Shown here in pieces: positions 1-13,900 of a stretch of DNA of 64,000 nucleotides. The translations under genes and the position numbers were made by a program. The DNA is from Onchocerca volvulus (Eukaryota > Nematoda > Chromadorea > Rhabditida > Onchocercidae), in assembly GCA_000499405.2 (NCBI GenBank), contig HG738138.1, positions 11,897,208-11,961,207 on the forward strand, read 5' to 3'. The notes under the pieces are model-generated. The model did not search any database and had not been told where the DNA came from. It saw only the letters and a program-made list of their open reading frames with translations. How positions within the stretch are numbered: the first letter of the stretch is position 1; the number at the start of each line of letters is the position of its first letter.

Positions 1-3000
1 TGAAATTTTTGAAATTATGAAATTAACAATTAAATATACTCAAAAATCTATTGCTGATGATGTAAAAAAGGATAATGAGTAAGTAGGTGCCAGAATAAAT
101 TGAACAATAGAATCATTAATTTATCATCAAAATTTCCAGTTGAAAATTTTTGTGGAATATTTAGTTCTCAATAATTTTTATTACTAAATGATAGCATAAC
201 TATTTTAACCAAGTTTTTTCTTTTTCTTGGATCTTTTTTTTCCATTAATCTTTGGTCTAGACACTTTTGCAACAGGCAGCAAAATTTTTTTCTCTTTTTT
301 TCGTTCCTTTCCTCTCTCTCTTTCTTTTTGCTTGAATATTTAATAATCTCTGAACTGATGATAATTACATTGTAGATGGTGCAATAAATGATTCAAAACA
401 AGACAATGATGGAAAAAAATTAATTGAACAAACTGAAACAAAAAATTTTGATAATGTTAAAACAATAAAATAGATGAATTTATCGTTCATCTATTTCACT
501 GTTTGAACAATTTATCACTATGGTAAATTTTTCCCAAATATTAAACAACAAATTTGAAGGTTTTATAATTCTCTTTATTGTTTTCTATTTAATAATTTCG
601 GAATCTTAAAAAAAAAATTCCGCAATTAAAGAGGAAGCTAATTCTATGAAATTTGGAATAATTGATGAAAAGAATGATGAAATAATATACGACAATACGG
701 AACAACATATTTTTAGAAGCAAAATCTTTATGGAAAGTTAACATGCAATAAATGGTTGAATTGAAAAAAGCTACTTAAAAAAGTTGAGGCATCCGGAAAA
801 TCGGATTAAATGAGAAGCAAATGAGAATATACGTGCATATGGATGTGTAAGCATCCGTTTATGTACACATGTGATACAATAATATCCATGAAGTAAGCTT
901 TGGAAATTAGTAAATTAATGAAATGGAAAAGGAAAGAAAAAGTAAGAAGGAGGAAGAAAATGAAATAGTGAAAGGAAGAAGATACATACACAAGTGGTGA
1001 AAGGGAATCATACCAACTAATGAGAACGGCGATGATCATCCGACAGTTATGGCGATGATTGGATGTGTGTATGTGTGTGTGTGTGCGTGTGAATGTTTGC
1101 ATGTATGTATATATCTGTGCGTCCCTTTTTCCATTCTACCGTATGCCTGGTTGTTGTTCCCGACACTAAACCGTACTAGCAGTTTACGGTATCGATGCCC
1201 TTTCGGATTCCTCAGACGATAATTGCGCGAGAGAGAAAGAGAGTGTTATATAAATCAATGAATTATCTCTGAGATTTTCAGTATTCTAAATTTCACCTAA
1301 ATAACCATCGAATTTTGATGGATATCTAATTTTGTTCTACAAATTATTCGCCTTGATCGCTTTTGAAATTTTGGAATTTAAAAAAAAAAAGAAAGAGAGG
1401 AACAGAGGGAACGGTGACTAAGTGTTTAAAAATGTTTGATGAATTCGAAAGATGCACTGATATGCATGAAAGTATGTACTTCAGTTATATGGGTAAACAA
1501 ACAATATGCTCCATTTATGAGGAAAAATAACGAAAATAAGAAACAAAAGAAATAAGTAAGCACGAAAGATGGTCAATAAGCAAGAAAATGAAAATTTTGT
1601 AAATTCAAATCATTTTTTTAAATAATCATTAGTTGTCACGTTGCTACAACAAGTATTCGAATATTCAATTTTTTTTTTTTTAAATTGAAAACTGTGTCCT
1701 AATTCTTAATGTAACAAGTGTTGCGTTACAAAAAATTTAAAAGAATTATTTCGATATTTTGATTGCTATAATTTTTGTTCAGTAATTTTAGCATGGGATT
1801 ATGTTAATTTTCGCATTCATTATACTAATTTATCATTATTAGTATTGATCACTTAACAATGTATCATTGTTATTGTCGGTTAATCAATGAAATAATCGTT
1901 TAATTTTGAAAAATCACGTTTAAAAATCCCAGTAAAATGTTGAAACAGAAAACAAAACAAAAAGTACAAAAGGATATATCTACTGATTCATTCATTAAAC
2001 AACACGCACTTTTCTCAAACATATTTTTGTCCGAATGAATATCAATCAAAATGTATTGAAAATGTTGCCATTTTCATTATAAAAAGTTTTCTGTTGATTA
2101 CTATTGAAAATTTTTATTTTTTTACTAAAAATTCCTTTCATAGCATTATTTTTGAATTTTTGGAAAAAAAGAAAAAAAAATTTGCTATGACAATATATTA
2201 TAAGCAATAATTTTCTATAACATACTTCCTTCTATTTTGCACAGATACAAGAAAAAATACATAATGAGTTTGTATAAGTAACTTTTCTTTCAAAAAAAGA
2301 AAAAAAAAGAAAAACAGTGATTGAAAAAAAAGTCCTATTAATAACAAACGTTTCATGGTTAAAGGCCTGCTCGACATCACTTAGTAATTTGCACTAAAAA
2401 CTTTATTTTAAATCCAATATGTCACGATTTAAAAATTTTCAGAAATAGTATCATGCCAACAAACAGACCAGTTCAACAAACAGACTAGTTTATGTTTAAT
2501 GATGCCATGATGAAAGTGAGTGATGCTGATATAAAAAAGATCATTTATAAGCATGGAAAATTTTAAACTGCAATTTTTTATTTTTGATTTTCTTAACAAT
2601 GTTATGGGAAAAGAAGGATGGAAGTGAAAGTTAAAAAATGCTAATGTTAGAAAAGTTATGAGAATTTTTGGGAGAATTCTTATTTTGTCAAAGCATTTTT
2701 AAAGCAAATTCGCAAAAAAAAAAGAAAAAAGCAAACATTCTCAGTGGAAGAACTAAAAGTTTTTGCTATTTGGAAGTTTAGCAGAAATTTTTTATTGCTA
2801 TTAAAAATACCGTACTAAAGTATGTGGGAAAAAAGGACTGCAGAAAAAATAGGAGCTTTTCACTTTTTTTTCAAATAGAAAAAAATCTAAGCGGTAAGCT
2901 TCGATAACTTCGTTTTCATTTTTTTCAAATTAAAAAAGCTGTATATTATAGAGGAAAAAGCTTCTGCAAAAAGTAAGAAATATTAATTTATTATATTAAT

Positions 3001-4130
3001 CATCCATAATAAAGAGTTGCGATTTACCATTTGTTTTAGAAGAAGTGGATAAGCGAAATTAGTATATAATGAATGAATAGAACTTACAATTGCAAAACGA
3101 GTGAAATCATAGTCAAAAATTTTTGCAAAGTGAGAAAATATTCGACATATCATTTAAAATATTCGCAAAATGAGACAAATTAATTTTGTTATTCAATAAA
3201 TATATTTATTTGGATTTAGAAAAATTAAAAAATAGTTTTGAAATTCAATAAAATTTAAATAATGAAAAGTCAACAAAATAAATTAAATAAATCATTCATC
3301 GACCATACTCCACAGTTCTATGCTTTTTGCTTTATTTGAAGAAGAAAAGTAGAAGGGATTGAAAGCTTCAAAATGATAGCTTCATTTTAAGAAAATACTA
3401 TTCCGTCAAAGGTCATTTTATGAATACTATCTTCGGTCACAACAAACATTCATGGATGTATTCTTTTGGTAACTCGGGTCATCATCATCATTTTCTTTTC
3501 AACATGCTTCTTTATTTTCGGGATATGTATGTCTGTTGACCTTTCTTGCAATTCTTCTCAATCGATTAACACAAGCGATAATCATTCTTTTTGTTTTGTT
3601 ATATCATTCATCGTTAATTGCATTAGTAAGTAATCTTACCACTACTAAATTCCAACTGATAAAATACTAATCTTATGCTAAAAAGTAACATAGATTATCA
3701 TACTGATATTAAGTTAACATATCCTCAAATTAAAAAAGATACATATATCTTTGATATAACATCAAGTATCACCACTTGAATACGGAAGCAAATCATGCAT
3801 CAGATACAAGTACAAGTTACAAATACCAGGAAAACAAGTAGAAAACAGGTAGAACAAAGAAAGAAGACGGAGGTTAAATGAAGAGATTTAGTCATCATTT
3901 AAGCATTTCGTTGATCAATTTCGCTTCGTGATTTGTACTGAGCTTTGCGATAGGCAATGTTATAACCGAAAGAGAAGAAAGTCGGCGAAAGAAGAGTAAG
4001 GAGAAGGATGGAAGCACCTCAGTACCTCAAACTTCTTCATCAACCATCCCCGTCGTCATCATCATATCCAAACCGAACTTGCTCCTTGCTTATACTATGA
4101 TATTTCTGTGTATCGTATCTTAAACATACG

Positions 4131-4161
<31 letters not shown>

Positions 4162-4166
4162 ACACA
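4131..4166. repeat. (CA)n microsatellite
   Basis: An almost pure CA run with one GA interruption. It is complementary in sequence to the GT run about 140 bases downstream. Confidence 0.95.
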
Positions 4167-4301
4167 ATCATATAATGCATAGATAGATACTTAAACGGAT
4201 CCCTCCTACAGCTATCACCATTTGCAGGACGTATCGGTGATAAAAAGTGTTAGTGGTATTGGATAAGGCGAAGTTTGAGAAGACATGTATGTGTATGTGT
4301 A

Positions 4302-4311
4302 TGTGTGTGTG

Positions 4312-4366
<55 letters not shown>
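4302..4366. repeat. (GT)n microsatellite
   Basis: A GT run of about 65 bases with one GC interruption, preceded by GTAT variants from about 4285. Confidence 0.95.
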
Positions 4367-4369
<3 letters not shown>

Positions 4370-5780
4370 CTTTGCTTGCATATAGCCTAATCATTAAGCA
4401 AAGAGGATAGCACGAAAATTTTGGCAAAAACGATGTGAAGATGCTGAATTCGGAATATGGCGTCGCAAATGCAGTTGGTACCTTCAGGCACCAATCCTGA
4501 AGCATTAACCATCATCGTCATCATCATCATCATCAAATCTCTTATCCTTCTTGCATATGTCTCTTGAAGTGAATCTTGTTCATATCACTGATGATACGAT
4601 GATGATGAGAGGAATGATGAAAAATTGATAATATGTTGATTTGCACCATATTCTTCCAGTAATTTATTTGAACTTATCAGTTACAGCTACAGTTTACTGA
4701 AATTAGAAGCACCGTATCCTCTTACTTTATATTATATCATATGTTTTTTCTAATCACGCTCAGAATTATATCTTTTTTTTAATATAAACAACTGACATTG
4801 TATGACTATTTTAGATATGTTATATAAGATATGAAGCAATCAGATAATTAATATCAGTTGTATGTTGTAAGAAACAAAATGCAACATAAAATCGTATCGA
4901 ATGTTAGTTAGTAAAAAAAAAAAGTTGGTAAAAAAGTATTTTAGTAAACAATGCGAATGGAAAAAAAAAAATGAATAAAGGAATAATTTTCTTTTGTCCA
5001 AGGAAGGTTAAAGGTTTCAGGCGAACAATCAACTTTAATTTAATCAGAAAAACAAATGGAAACTTTCCCCATTTGCACCATTATTTAATATAAGCAATGG
5101 ATAATAATAATGGTAACAGTGATATTGATAATAAAAATAATAGTAATAACTCTTATTTTTTTTGCAAATCATAGTGAATATTGTTTGAATTACATTGACT
5201 CCAATATTTGACCTATAAAAATCTTTCTTTTGTAAAAAGCAAAAATAGAAAGCTGTAAGGGAATCATCAAAATATTTACAAAATCATATGATTTTTTTTT
5301 TCCTATGTAAATAATTCCGACAACAATAATTATTACATAAATGCGTCCTTCAACAGAACAAAAGTATTATCGAGAAAGTTACTAAACTGGACGAAAATCT
5401 GTCTTTCTAAAGCAATTTCAATATTAATTGAAAAAATAGCGAAAGAAGCAAGGATGAAATCATTTTCTTCTTCGTAAACAATAAACAATTGACAAATGTT
5501 GTTGATGATATGAGCAAATTTAAATTTCTTCTTAATATATTTGCAAATAAAAATTGAAACTCGAGAAATTATATTTTTAAAAAAAAGTAAAAATATTCCC
5601 AAAAAATATTAAGACACTTCATACTTAATTTAAGGATTTACAAATAAGTCAAGTAATATTAGTAAAAGAAAAGTGAGCTTATGTCAAGAGGCTAACAAAT
5701 AGCACTGGACATAACAAGAGCTTAAAGAATGAATTACGAGATTCAGTGGAAAATAAATGAAGAGAAGATGATGCAGGTTC

Positions 5781-5831
5781 GGGCGCGGGCGCGGGTGCGG
5801 GTGCGGGTACGGGTGTGGGTGTGGGTGCGGG
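5781..5831 (+). repeat. G-rich hexamer array, nine GGG runs (G-quadruplex candidate)
   Basis: Nine GGG triplets are each separated by exactly three bases (CGC, TGC, TAC or TGT) over 51 bases, in otherwise AT-rich DNA. The spacing fits the usual G3-N1-7 quadruplex rule with room for two structures. On the other strand it would encode a Pro-His/Pro-Arg repeat, but there is no supporting gene. Confidence 0.9.
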
Positions 5832-6387
5832 ATGAAATAGAAGAAGTGGATGATGAAGGAGTAGAAGAGGAAAAGTAAATGAGAAGTTGTGCTTGGATCG
5901 GTTCGCTTAATCATCTTGCCACGGCTGCTACTTCTACTTCATCATTATTCGAACTTCTTTGGAAAGAAGAAATTTCAACGGATGGCAGCAAATTTGTTGT
6001 AAAAGATTTGTTGTGAACCGCACAAAAGTCATGTATGTTAGATAAAAAAAAAAAATCCACGAAGATTTAGTTGAAAGAAATGGGGAAAAAAGTTGATGAG
6101 GGGACGCTTCAAGATTTATATAAATATCGGGCCACATCTGGCGAACACACTCTTTCCATCTCACGGAATTCGACGTAATATCAACAGATCCATGCAATTC
6201 AAAATCCATGTATTGTCTTGTTCCGCTCCTCTTCTTCTCCCAGTTCCCTCTTGATCATGCTTATTTCTCGTCACCTATCATCTCGGTACGATCCTTTCTG
6301 CATTTTCTTTCCCAATAATCCCTTTACCAATAAACTACAAATCCAAGATATAGCAACAACAGCTGACATTACAATGTATTTGAGTGT

Positions 6388-6412
6388 ATGTGTGTTTGTG
6401 TATGTGTGTGTG

Positions 6413-6463
<51 letters not shown>

Positions 6464-6530
6464 TGTGTGTGTGTGTGTGCGTGTGTATGTGTGTGTGTGT
6501 GTGTGTGTATGTTTGTGCGCGTCTGTGCGC
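6388..6530. repeat. Interrupted (TG)n microsatellite, about 140 bases
   Basis: TG repeats broken by TA, CG and GATG variants, running into TATATATTTATATATG. Long His-Thr or Cys-Val readings here are artefacts of the repeat. Confidence 0.95.
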
Positions 6531-8611
6531 GCATATATATTTATATATGTGAAAATATGTCTATAAAATATGCGTGATTTTACGTTTCATTATAAACGTC
6601 CGGCAACTTGAATTATCTACAATATCTTAACCAAATTTCAAGACTACAGAATTTTCATTTAAAAATAATTTGAAAGAAAGTATGGTGATAATTTTGATTA
6701 CATTTATCCAAATTATGGATCAAATTCCAAATCATAGTTTAATGAACTAACATGCATAATAAGACCATATTACGGTAGTTGAAATAAATGAAATATTGGT
6801 GTACTGGTTGAAAGGGACCAAAATTTGCATGAGGAAATGAGAACAGAGACAAGCTATAACTGAAAATGCATTAACTTCGAAGCAATTAATTTAAAAATGA
6901 GTCTTCCCGCGTTTCACCTAATAAATCACCGTGTCGGCATGTCTCTTATATACCATTTGAAAATATATGTCTATGTCTACATATTTATGTCTCTCTGAAT
7001 GTGAAATATACATAGGGGTAAATGGTACTAGTAACAGTATTGTTTTCACATACATATGTAATGATCTATGATAAAAGTATGCGACATTATTGATAAAGAT
7101 AATCATGATATTAACAGTAAAAGAACAGAAGTAACAATGATTACAATTATTGTAAAGATGATAGTGATAATAATTCCATGATGATGAGAATGATTGTTAA
7201 TTATGCCATTATTGGTGATGACAGTAACAACAAGGATTGTGCTAATTGATGATGATAATAATTCAGTGACGATAATAAATTGATAATGATGATAGAAAAA
7301 ATAATGGCTATTGTAGTGCTATCGCAACTTTACATTTAGTAGCGTTAACATTATATTTTTAAACTTAAGATAGATTAAATTTCAACTCATTTAATTATTG
7401 TTTGTCCATGTTGAAGATGGTAGTATGGTCAACAATATTGGAAATGAGCATATTTGATTTTTTCTTTTGCTTCCTTTCTTTTTCTTCGCTTATTCTACCC
7501 TTTCGTTCCTTCTCTCTTTCTCTCTCTCTCTCTTTCTTTTTCTTTTTCTCCTAAATTCATGAAAACATCTGATTCATTTTTTCTTTTTTGTTCATTATTG
7601 AAGCAAAAATAAAAAGATATATGAAAGTTGAAATTTGAAATCTTCTACATGTGAGCCATTACATTTTTTGAATAGAACAGAAACTATATCATAATCTTTC
7701 GTGATTTTCCATAAAATATCTTAAATTCACAATTTTCTTTTTTGCATATTATCGAGAATTTTTTCTGTATGAGATTGTCATTTCCATTATACACTGAAAA
7801 AGAGAGTGAGAGATAGAGAGAGAAAAATTGGAAATAAATATCAATTGTCATCGATTTTTGAATATTATTGTTTGATATTAAGATCTGAGTATTTCTGAAT
7901 ATTATTTGAGTATTAAAAGAATACATATGTTTTTCTTTTCTTTTGAAAGGCGAGAATTTATTGGACAATATTTTTCGGCTTACTTCATATTTGAACTTTT
8001 TGTGCCACTTATCAATCTTTATTCCTTCATCATGCTCACTTATTTCAATTATTGTAAAAGGAAATTTTATAGAGGATTTTTCTCTTTGAATTTAATAATT
8101 ATACTCCTTTATATGTTGCAGTACAAAGAGATCATGCATCGTTGTAGAAACATGATTGTGATACGGTGCAGATGTGCATGTTCACAGGTAGTGCAATCAA
8201 GTTTATATTTATTAAAAAAAAAAAAAAAAAGGTATCTAATGTTTCAGATTCCAGTTGTGAACAAATTTTTTGGGAGTACAGTTAACTTAACTCTACGGAA
8301 CTAATTCTGTCAATTAACCAAGCTAAACTTCAGATATAAATTATTTAGGAAAAAATGAAAATATAAACTAGAAAGAATACCTAAAACAGCCTATGGGAAA
8401 TGACAAGATGAATTGGTTGGGAAAGGATTAAATGAAGTGAAGAGAAAAGATAAACTTTATATGACGAAGGATGAAGGAGAAAGCCAAAAATGCAAAAAGT
8501 GAAAGGTTTGGCAATAATCGGAGGCAATTTTGATATGAATTTAAGGAAATAAACTTTGAATGAGTGATCTGAACACAGGTATGAGTATATTATTTATATG
8601 CATGTTGTATA

Positions 8612-8612
<1 letters not shown>

Positions 8613-8677
<65 letters not shown>
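8613..8677. repeat. (GT)n microsatellite
   Basis: About 32 uninterrupted GT units. Confidence 0.95.
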
Positions 8678-8679
<2 letters not shown>

Positions 8680-10835
8680 CCGCCCTTCATTTCGTCTACC
8701 AACCAGTAAATAAAGTCTAAACTTAGTCACCATATTCTCGATGAAATATCTCAGTAAGCAAACGATGATAAAATAAATAACAGACATCTTTCCTATAGGT
8801 AACTTTTACTTTGTTCTATTCAATATTTAACAAAGCATAAATGGAAAAAATGATTAATGATTTATTCATGAAAAGGTTACTCTATCTTTTTAATATCAGT
8901 TTTTTGAATCCTATCAAATGAAATCTGATCTTTTCGCTATTAATTCATCAGTGATTTGGAATTTCATGAAGGGAATTTGCCCTCAAATATTCAGATGCTT
9001 AGCCATAAATAAAAAACTTATGTTACGTTCGGTTAACTTTGTATCAATTTGTGGTATGTATTATTATTCCAGATGTTAAGATACCCTTATAGACGATAGG
9101 AATTTTACCCATCCCTTCTGCCCGCAAACCGTAAAAGTTTTGATAGATCGGTAGCATCCTCAGTTTACAATTGCTTGTATTTCAATTGGATGTATGTATG
9201 CTCGAGATGTATATGTTTGGGTATACCCGATATTTGTATGCTTATGTCTGTGTATGTGTTTGTATGTGTATGTGTGCGTATGTGTGTGCACTGTATAAGA
9301 ATGCTAATTTAAATAAAGCTAAAGAGTTTGTGGCTGGTAAATAAAGAAGTGAACAGCTAACTTTACTTCTTATACATGCGTGTGTTAACGAAGAGAAGTT
9401 ATCTATTGATGGCGAGGATAAGGATGGCATAAAAGAAATGAGAAGATATGATGTGATATGAAGAGTATTAGAAAAGATCGGTAGGTAAATAGTATATGAT
9501 GATGATGATTGGTAGCCTAAAATTGTCATCAATTTGAGGTTGAGGTCATTTTCTTAGCAAAAGATTTAAAGCAATACGATTTTCCTGCAAAACTTTCTTT
9601 CAACACTCCTAGTCTTCCATTTCTACTCATCTCGAAAACTAAAACAAGCTTCTTCATTTCTTCCATCGGCAAACATGCCCATAACTCAAATACACAATAT
9701 AAGCACATACAGTATGATTTTGCTATTTAACACACGCATGCCTGTCTCTATCCTATTTGAATTACCTCTTCTCTCCAATTTTCCATCTTCCAATGTCATC
9801 TCCTTGTTCTTTTTTATTTCTGTTTTTTCTTTCAAATGAATTCATCACATGGAATCGACTATCTTTCCAAATAGCCAATTGAAAATTTTACTTAACTTCC
9901 TATCATGTAACTTTTATCATAATTGGATAAGAAATGTTCCTTAGCTCGCGGAGGAGGATAAAACGAGAATTTGAAGATTGGTTAGATTACTTTAATCTTG
10001 AACAAAAGGAATCTGAAAATACATTTATCTTAAATAGCTGAAAAATCTAATTATCGAAAAAAATCTGTATGAAAATCCCTTTGTACGGCAAGTTAGGCGA
10101 AAAAAAAAATCATGATAAAATATACCGAAATTTGTTTGAGAAGAGTTGAAAATGATCGTAGTTGACGAAATATGCTTTGTTTGTTTGAAAAAGGGTGGAG
10201 TTGATTCAGTCAATCTTCTGAGCTTCTTGAGAACTCGATCTCTACTAAACACTTCGATGGGAGTGAATTGATGGCAAGTTACCTTTGACAAAAGGAAAAT
10301 CGTGCCTTAGCCCTATCGAAAAACTCCACCTCCGTCCTTTTTCATCAATCTTTTTGAATTCTCCGGTTTTCCTTCTTCCCTCTCCGCCCATCATCCTTAA
10401 ATTACATTCCGGAACTCTAACTTGCTTCTATCGGTAATCGGTAACAATCATACCGTTACATTCATGATAGTACTGAAGTATTTTGATTACACAGATTTGT
10501 TGCGCAATGGAAACTACCAACTCACGCAAGAACTATTATTCTTTACACTTTACAAAATGGGCTTCACTACAAATCTACTACAAATAATCCTTATGTGAGT
10601 GGAGTTAATGTTTCCATTTACATTTCATTCATCATCAAATTTTTCCACAAGATAGTGTAGTAGTACTTCGATCACGCACTGAGAACTTTTATCTCGCCAT
10701 TTTCTCTGTTTACAAAATTTCATTGCTAGAAATAACTAAAAGTACGAAAGGAAGAATTAATTTTAACAGTGAAAAGGATCGATTATTCGCTAGAATTGAT
10801 CGGGTTAATTTACGTTAAATTCTTTCTCGTTTTTC

Positions 10836-10836
<1 letters not shown>

Positions 10837-10916
<80 letters not shown>
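10837..10916. repeat. T42-A8-T30 homopolymer block
   Basis: A T run (10837-10878), eight A (10879-10886) and a second T run (10887-10916). The exact length is probably unreliable in any assembly. Confidence 0.9.
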
Positions 10917-13900
10917 CCATTTCTTCTTAGAAATAGTCAATCATACATGATGACAGTTCTGTAACCGGAGTGAATGATTGACATCTGAACAGGTGTATGC
11001 AATCAGTAATGTACAATTAGATTTATAATATAGAAAGTGCATTATCATTTCTATATCAATTTTAGAGAAATTTCACTGCAAACTATCATAGTTTAATAAT
11101 GCGGCTAATCTACGCTAATATATTCTCTATTAGCCGAAATTCGCTTGTATTTTGTTCTGTTCAATAAATCTATTCAAATATGAATCATCAATTATTTCCG
11201 TTGCAAAATTATCATTATATTTTTCTCTCGACTGGTGATATTTTCGAGAAATTTATAATATATGATAAGAGAAATTTATGTTAAGAAGTGATCAAGATGC
11301 GGCTATATCTGAGGTATCTATAACGCATAAGAAAGACAGGAGGTCATTTTACGGCCCGGAGGCAGGCACAGGCTTGTTCCAGCAAGCTAACTATACATCT
11401 TTCCTTACAAACGTAGGCTAAACATCATTATCATCATCAAGACAGCACAGCCGTGTATGTTTATGTGTGTGTATGTGCTTATGTGTGTGTCGAACCGAAC
11501 TCCCGACTTAAGCTCCTGATATCAACTTCGTTCCCTCCTGTAAGAAACATCGTTGCTCGACATCCGTGGAATTGTTCTTTAAAGGGATGTACAAAAAATT
11601 TTCGAATTTAATTAAGTTATTAATATCAAATATATATTATAAAATATCCTATATTATGATGCAAAAAATAACATTTGCCGATGAAATGATTACCGGAGTT
11701 ACCGAATATAAATTAATTAATCGCATTATTATTTATAAAAGGAAGTAAATTGCAATTAAAATTAGGATTTAAATAGAAATGAATATTTGTTTTAAATAAT
11801 TAGCGACAAAGTTATGGAACAAAACGATTAATGACGGTCAAACTTTCGAGCTTTGATATTTATGAAACAAATAAAGAAATTTCCAAAAAATTGAAGATTC
11901 TCGTCAAGAAGAGAAAAATTCAAGAAAAGAAATAAAAGGATGAAAGATATCGGAAAGGTGCTGCAAAATTATTCGCTAAAAAAAAAAAAGAGGAAAAAAT
12001 TTATTATACTTAAATTTCTCAGGGTGAATTTTGCTTGTTGAAAAGCAATTTTTGTTTTTGTTCATTGAGTTAATTTCAACTTTTATCAAAAATTTCTATC
12101 TATCTATTTATGTTATTTCCCAAAGAGTCAACAAATGTTTTTAATTAATGTTTTCAAAATGAACCTGCTATTAAATATTGAAGAGAAAGCGGGAAAAAAA
12201 TTTTGAAAATTTGTAATGAAAGAAAAATTTTGTTGATTTAAAAAAATGAGAAAGTAAATTTTTTTTTTTTTGTTCGACATTTAAAACTTTCTTCCACTGA
12301 ATTAAAAAAAACAGCTTTCAGCAATAAGAGAAAAGATAATTGAAGTGAATTAATAGATTTTAATCGCTAATAGCAAAAAGTGATGAAATAATCTTTTAAT
12401 TGCCTGATGAAAAACGATGAATCATTTTTATCAGTGAAAAGCAAAAAAAAAAAACAAAAAACAAAAAAAAAAAAAACACTGAAGTTGCAGTTTTTGTATT
12501 GTCACAGAACATATGCATCTAACGACAGTTGTTTTTCTTTGGAAGTACCATTTATAAAATGAATTCTTAAACGATTGCTGACTTATCGTTTTACAAATTG
12601 AATCATTTAAAAGAAATAGTAAATTTTAAAAAATGTTTGGAATTAGAAAAAAAAACTTTTTTTCCATTGTAACTTTAACTAAACTAACACATATAAAAAT
12701 GGAAAAGAGAAATTCTAGAAACGTATGGAAAGCAGAAAATGTTGCCAAATGATGTTATCAGTGAATAATGGCTTGAAAGTCATTGCGATCTACATGAATG
12801 AAAGTTATCGTTATCATGTCATTGATTGTCTAAAAATGATCAATCCCAGGGCATGTGTCGTTTCTATCATTTGTATACCTTTCCATCCTTATCAGAGGAA
12901 GCTACTCGGGTCACGTTGCTGCTATTACTATTTGATACTACAACAACAACTATCGCTACCACTGCTACAACAACTGCTTAAAACATGCTATTATGGTCAA
13001 GCTTCTGAAATCCGATGATGTTTTTCATTGCAACAGATTCTATCAGTTCTTTCTCCCTAATGATCTTTCATCATTTACCTTTCCCAGTTATCATTATGAC
13101 CTTTCGTCTTCCATATCATATCTCTTCCATTTTTTTTCTAGCAAACAATTTTAATGGAGAAAAAGTGAGAAAAGAAGGAAAGAGGCGAAAGAAAAAGTAA
13201 GCTATGATACTTGGATTAAATAATTTAAATTTCAAAAATTTATTGATTTAAATGCATAAAAAATTTGAAGTTGTCTAAAAAAAACAAAATGAAATAAACA
13301 ATCATAAATGTACTTTAATGACAAATATTGATCAAAATTTTGGAATTGAATTCTTAAGCAATTTGTAATCTATTGACGGCAAACCTCATCAAAGAGGAAA
13401 AAATTTCAATTATCATATTATAAATTTCATTGATAATTCCGATGTTATTACTGTCAATAATTTAAACTTCTCAGAATCTAAAATCTCAGGTACTATTTTG
13501 ATTAATAGAAAATAGATGCAAAAATTAATAAATAACAAATTAACAGGCGTAAACAATTTTCAAAACGTTTCCTTCATTAATTAGACTTAATTAAAAAATT
13601 TTTGCTAATAAGGACCAAACTTTATCTTGGAAAAAAATTGAAATATTTCGAATTTTAAGCAGCAAAAATTTTGAATTTACTCAAAATTAACCTAAAATTT
13701 ACCATTAATAGCTTATTTGTTTAATTTCGCAACGCTAAAATGAATTTAAAGTTTGACAAAAATTTATAAATATATTGTATGAATTAAAGTATTGAAGAAT
13801 GATATGACTGTGAAATGTAGAAAGTTATTCCTTGAAGCATTTGCTTTGAATCAGGTTGATAAATAGTTTTAAGAACTTCGATGTTGTTGAATTAGGCATA

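Noticed and set aside
6271..6566. Cys-Val and His-Thr repeat proteins
   Set aside because: They are translations of the TG/CA microsatellite in several frames; the same holds at 4,300, 8,620 and 28,300.
7906..8304. 132-codon plus-strand reading, the longest in the left desert
   Set aside because: It starts at TTG, is dominated by Phe/Leu/Tyr/Lys codons expected from AT-rich DNA, runs through a poly-A tract and has no splice or family support.
12725..13018. 97-codon ATG reading followed closely by another
   Set aside because: Low-complexity CAACAACAA stretch, no recognisable domain, no splice context.
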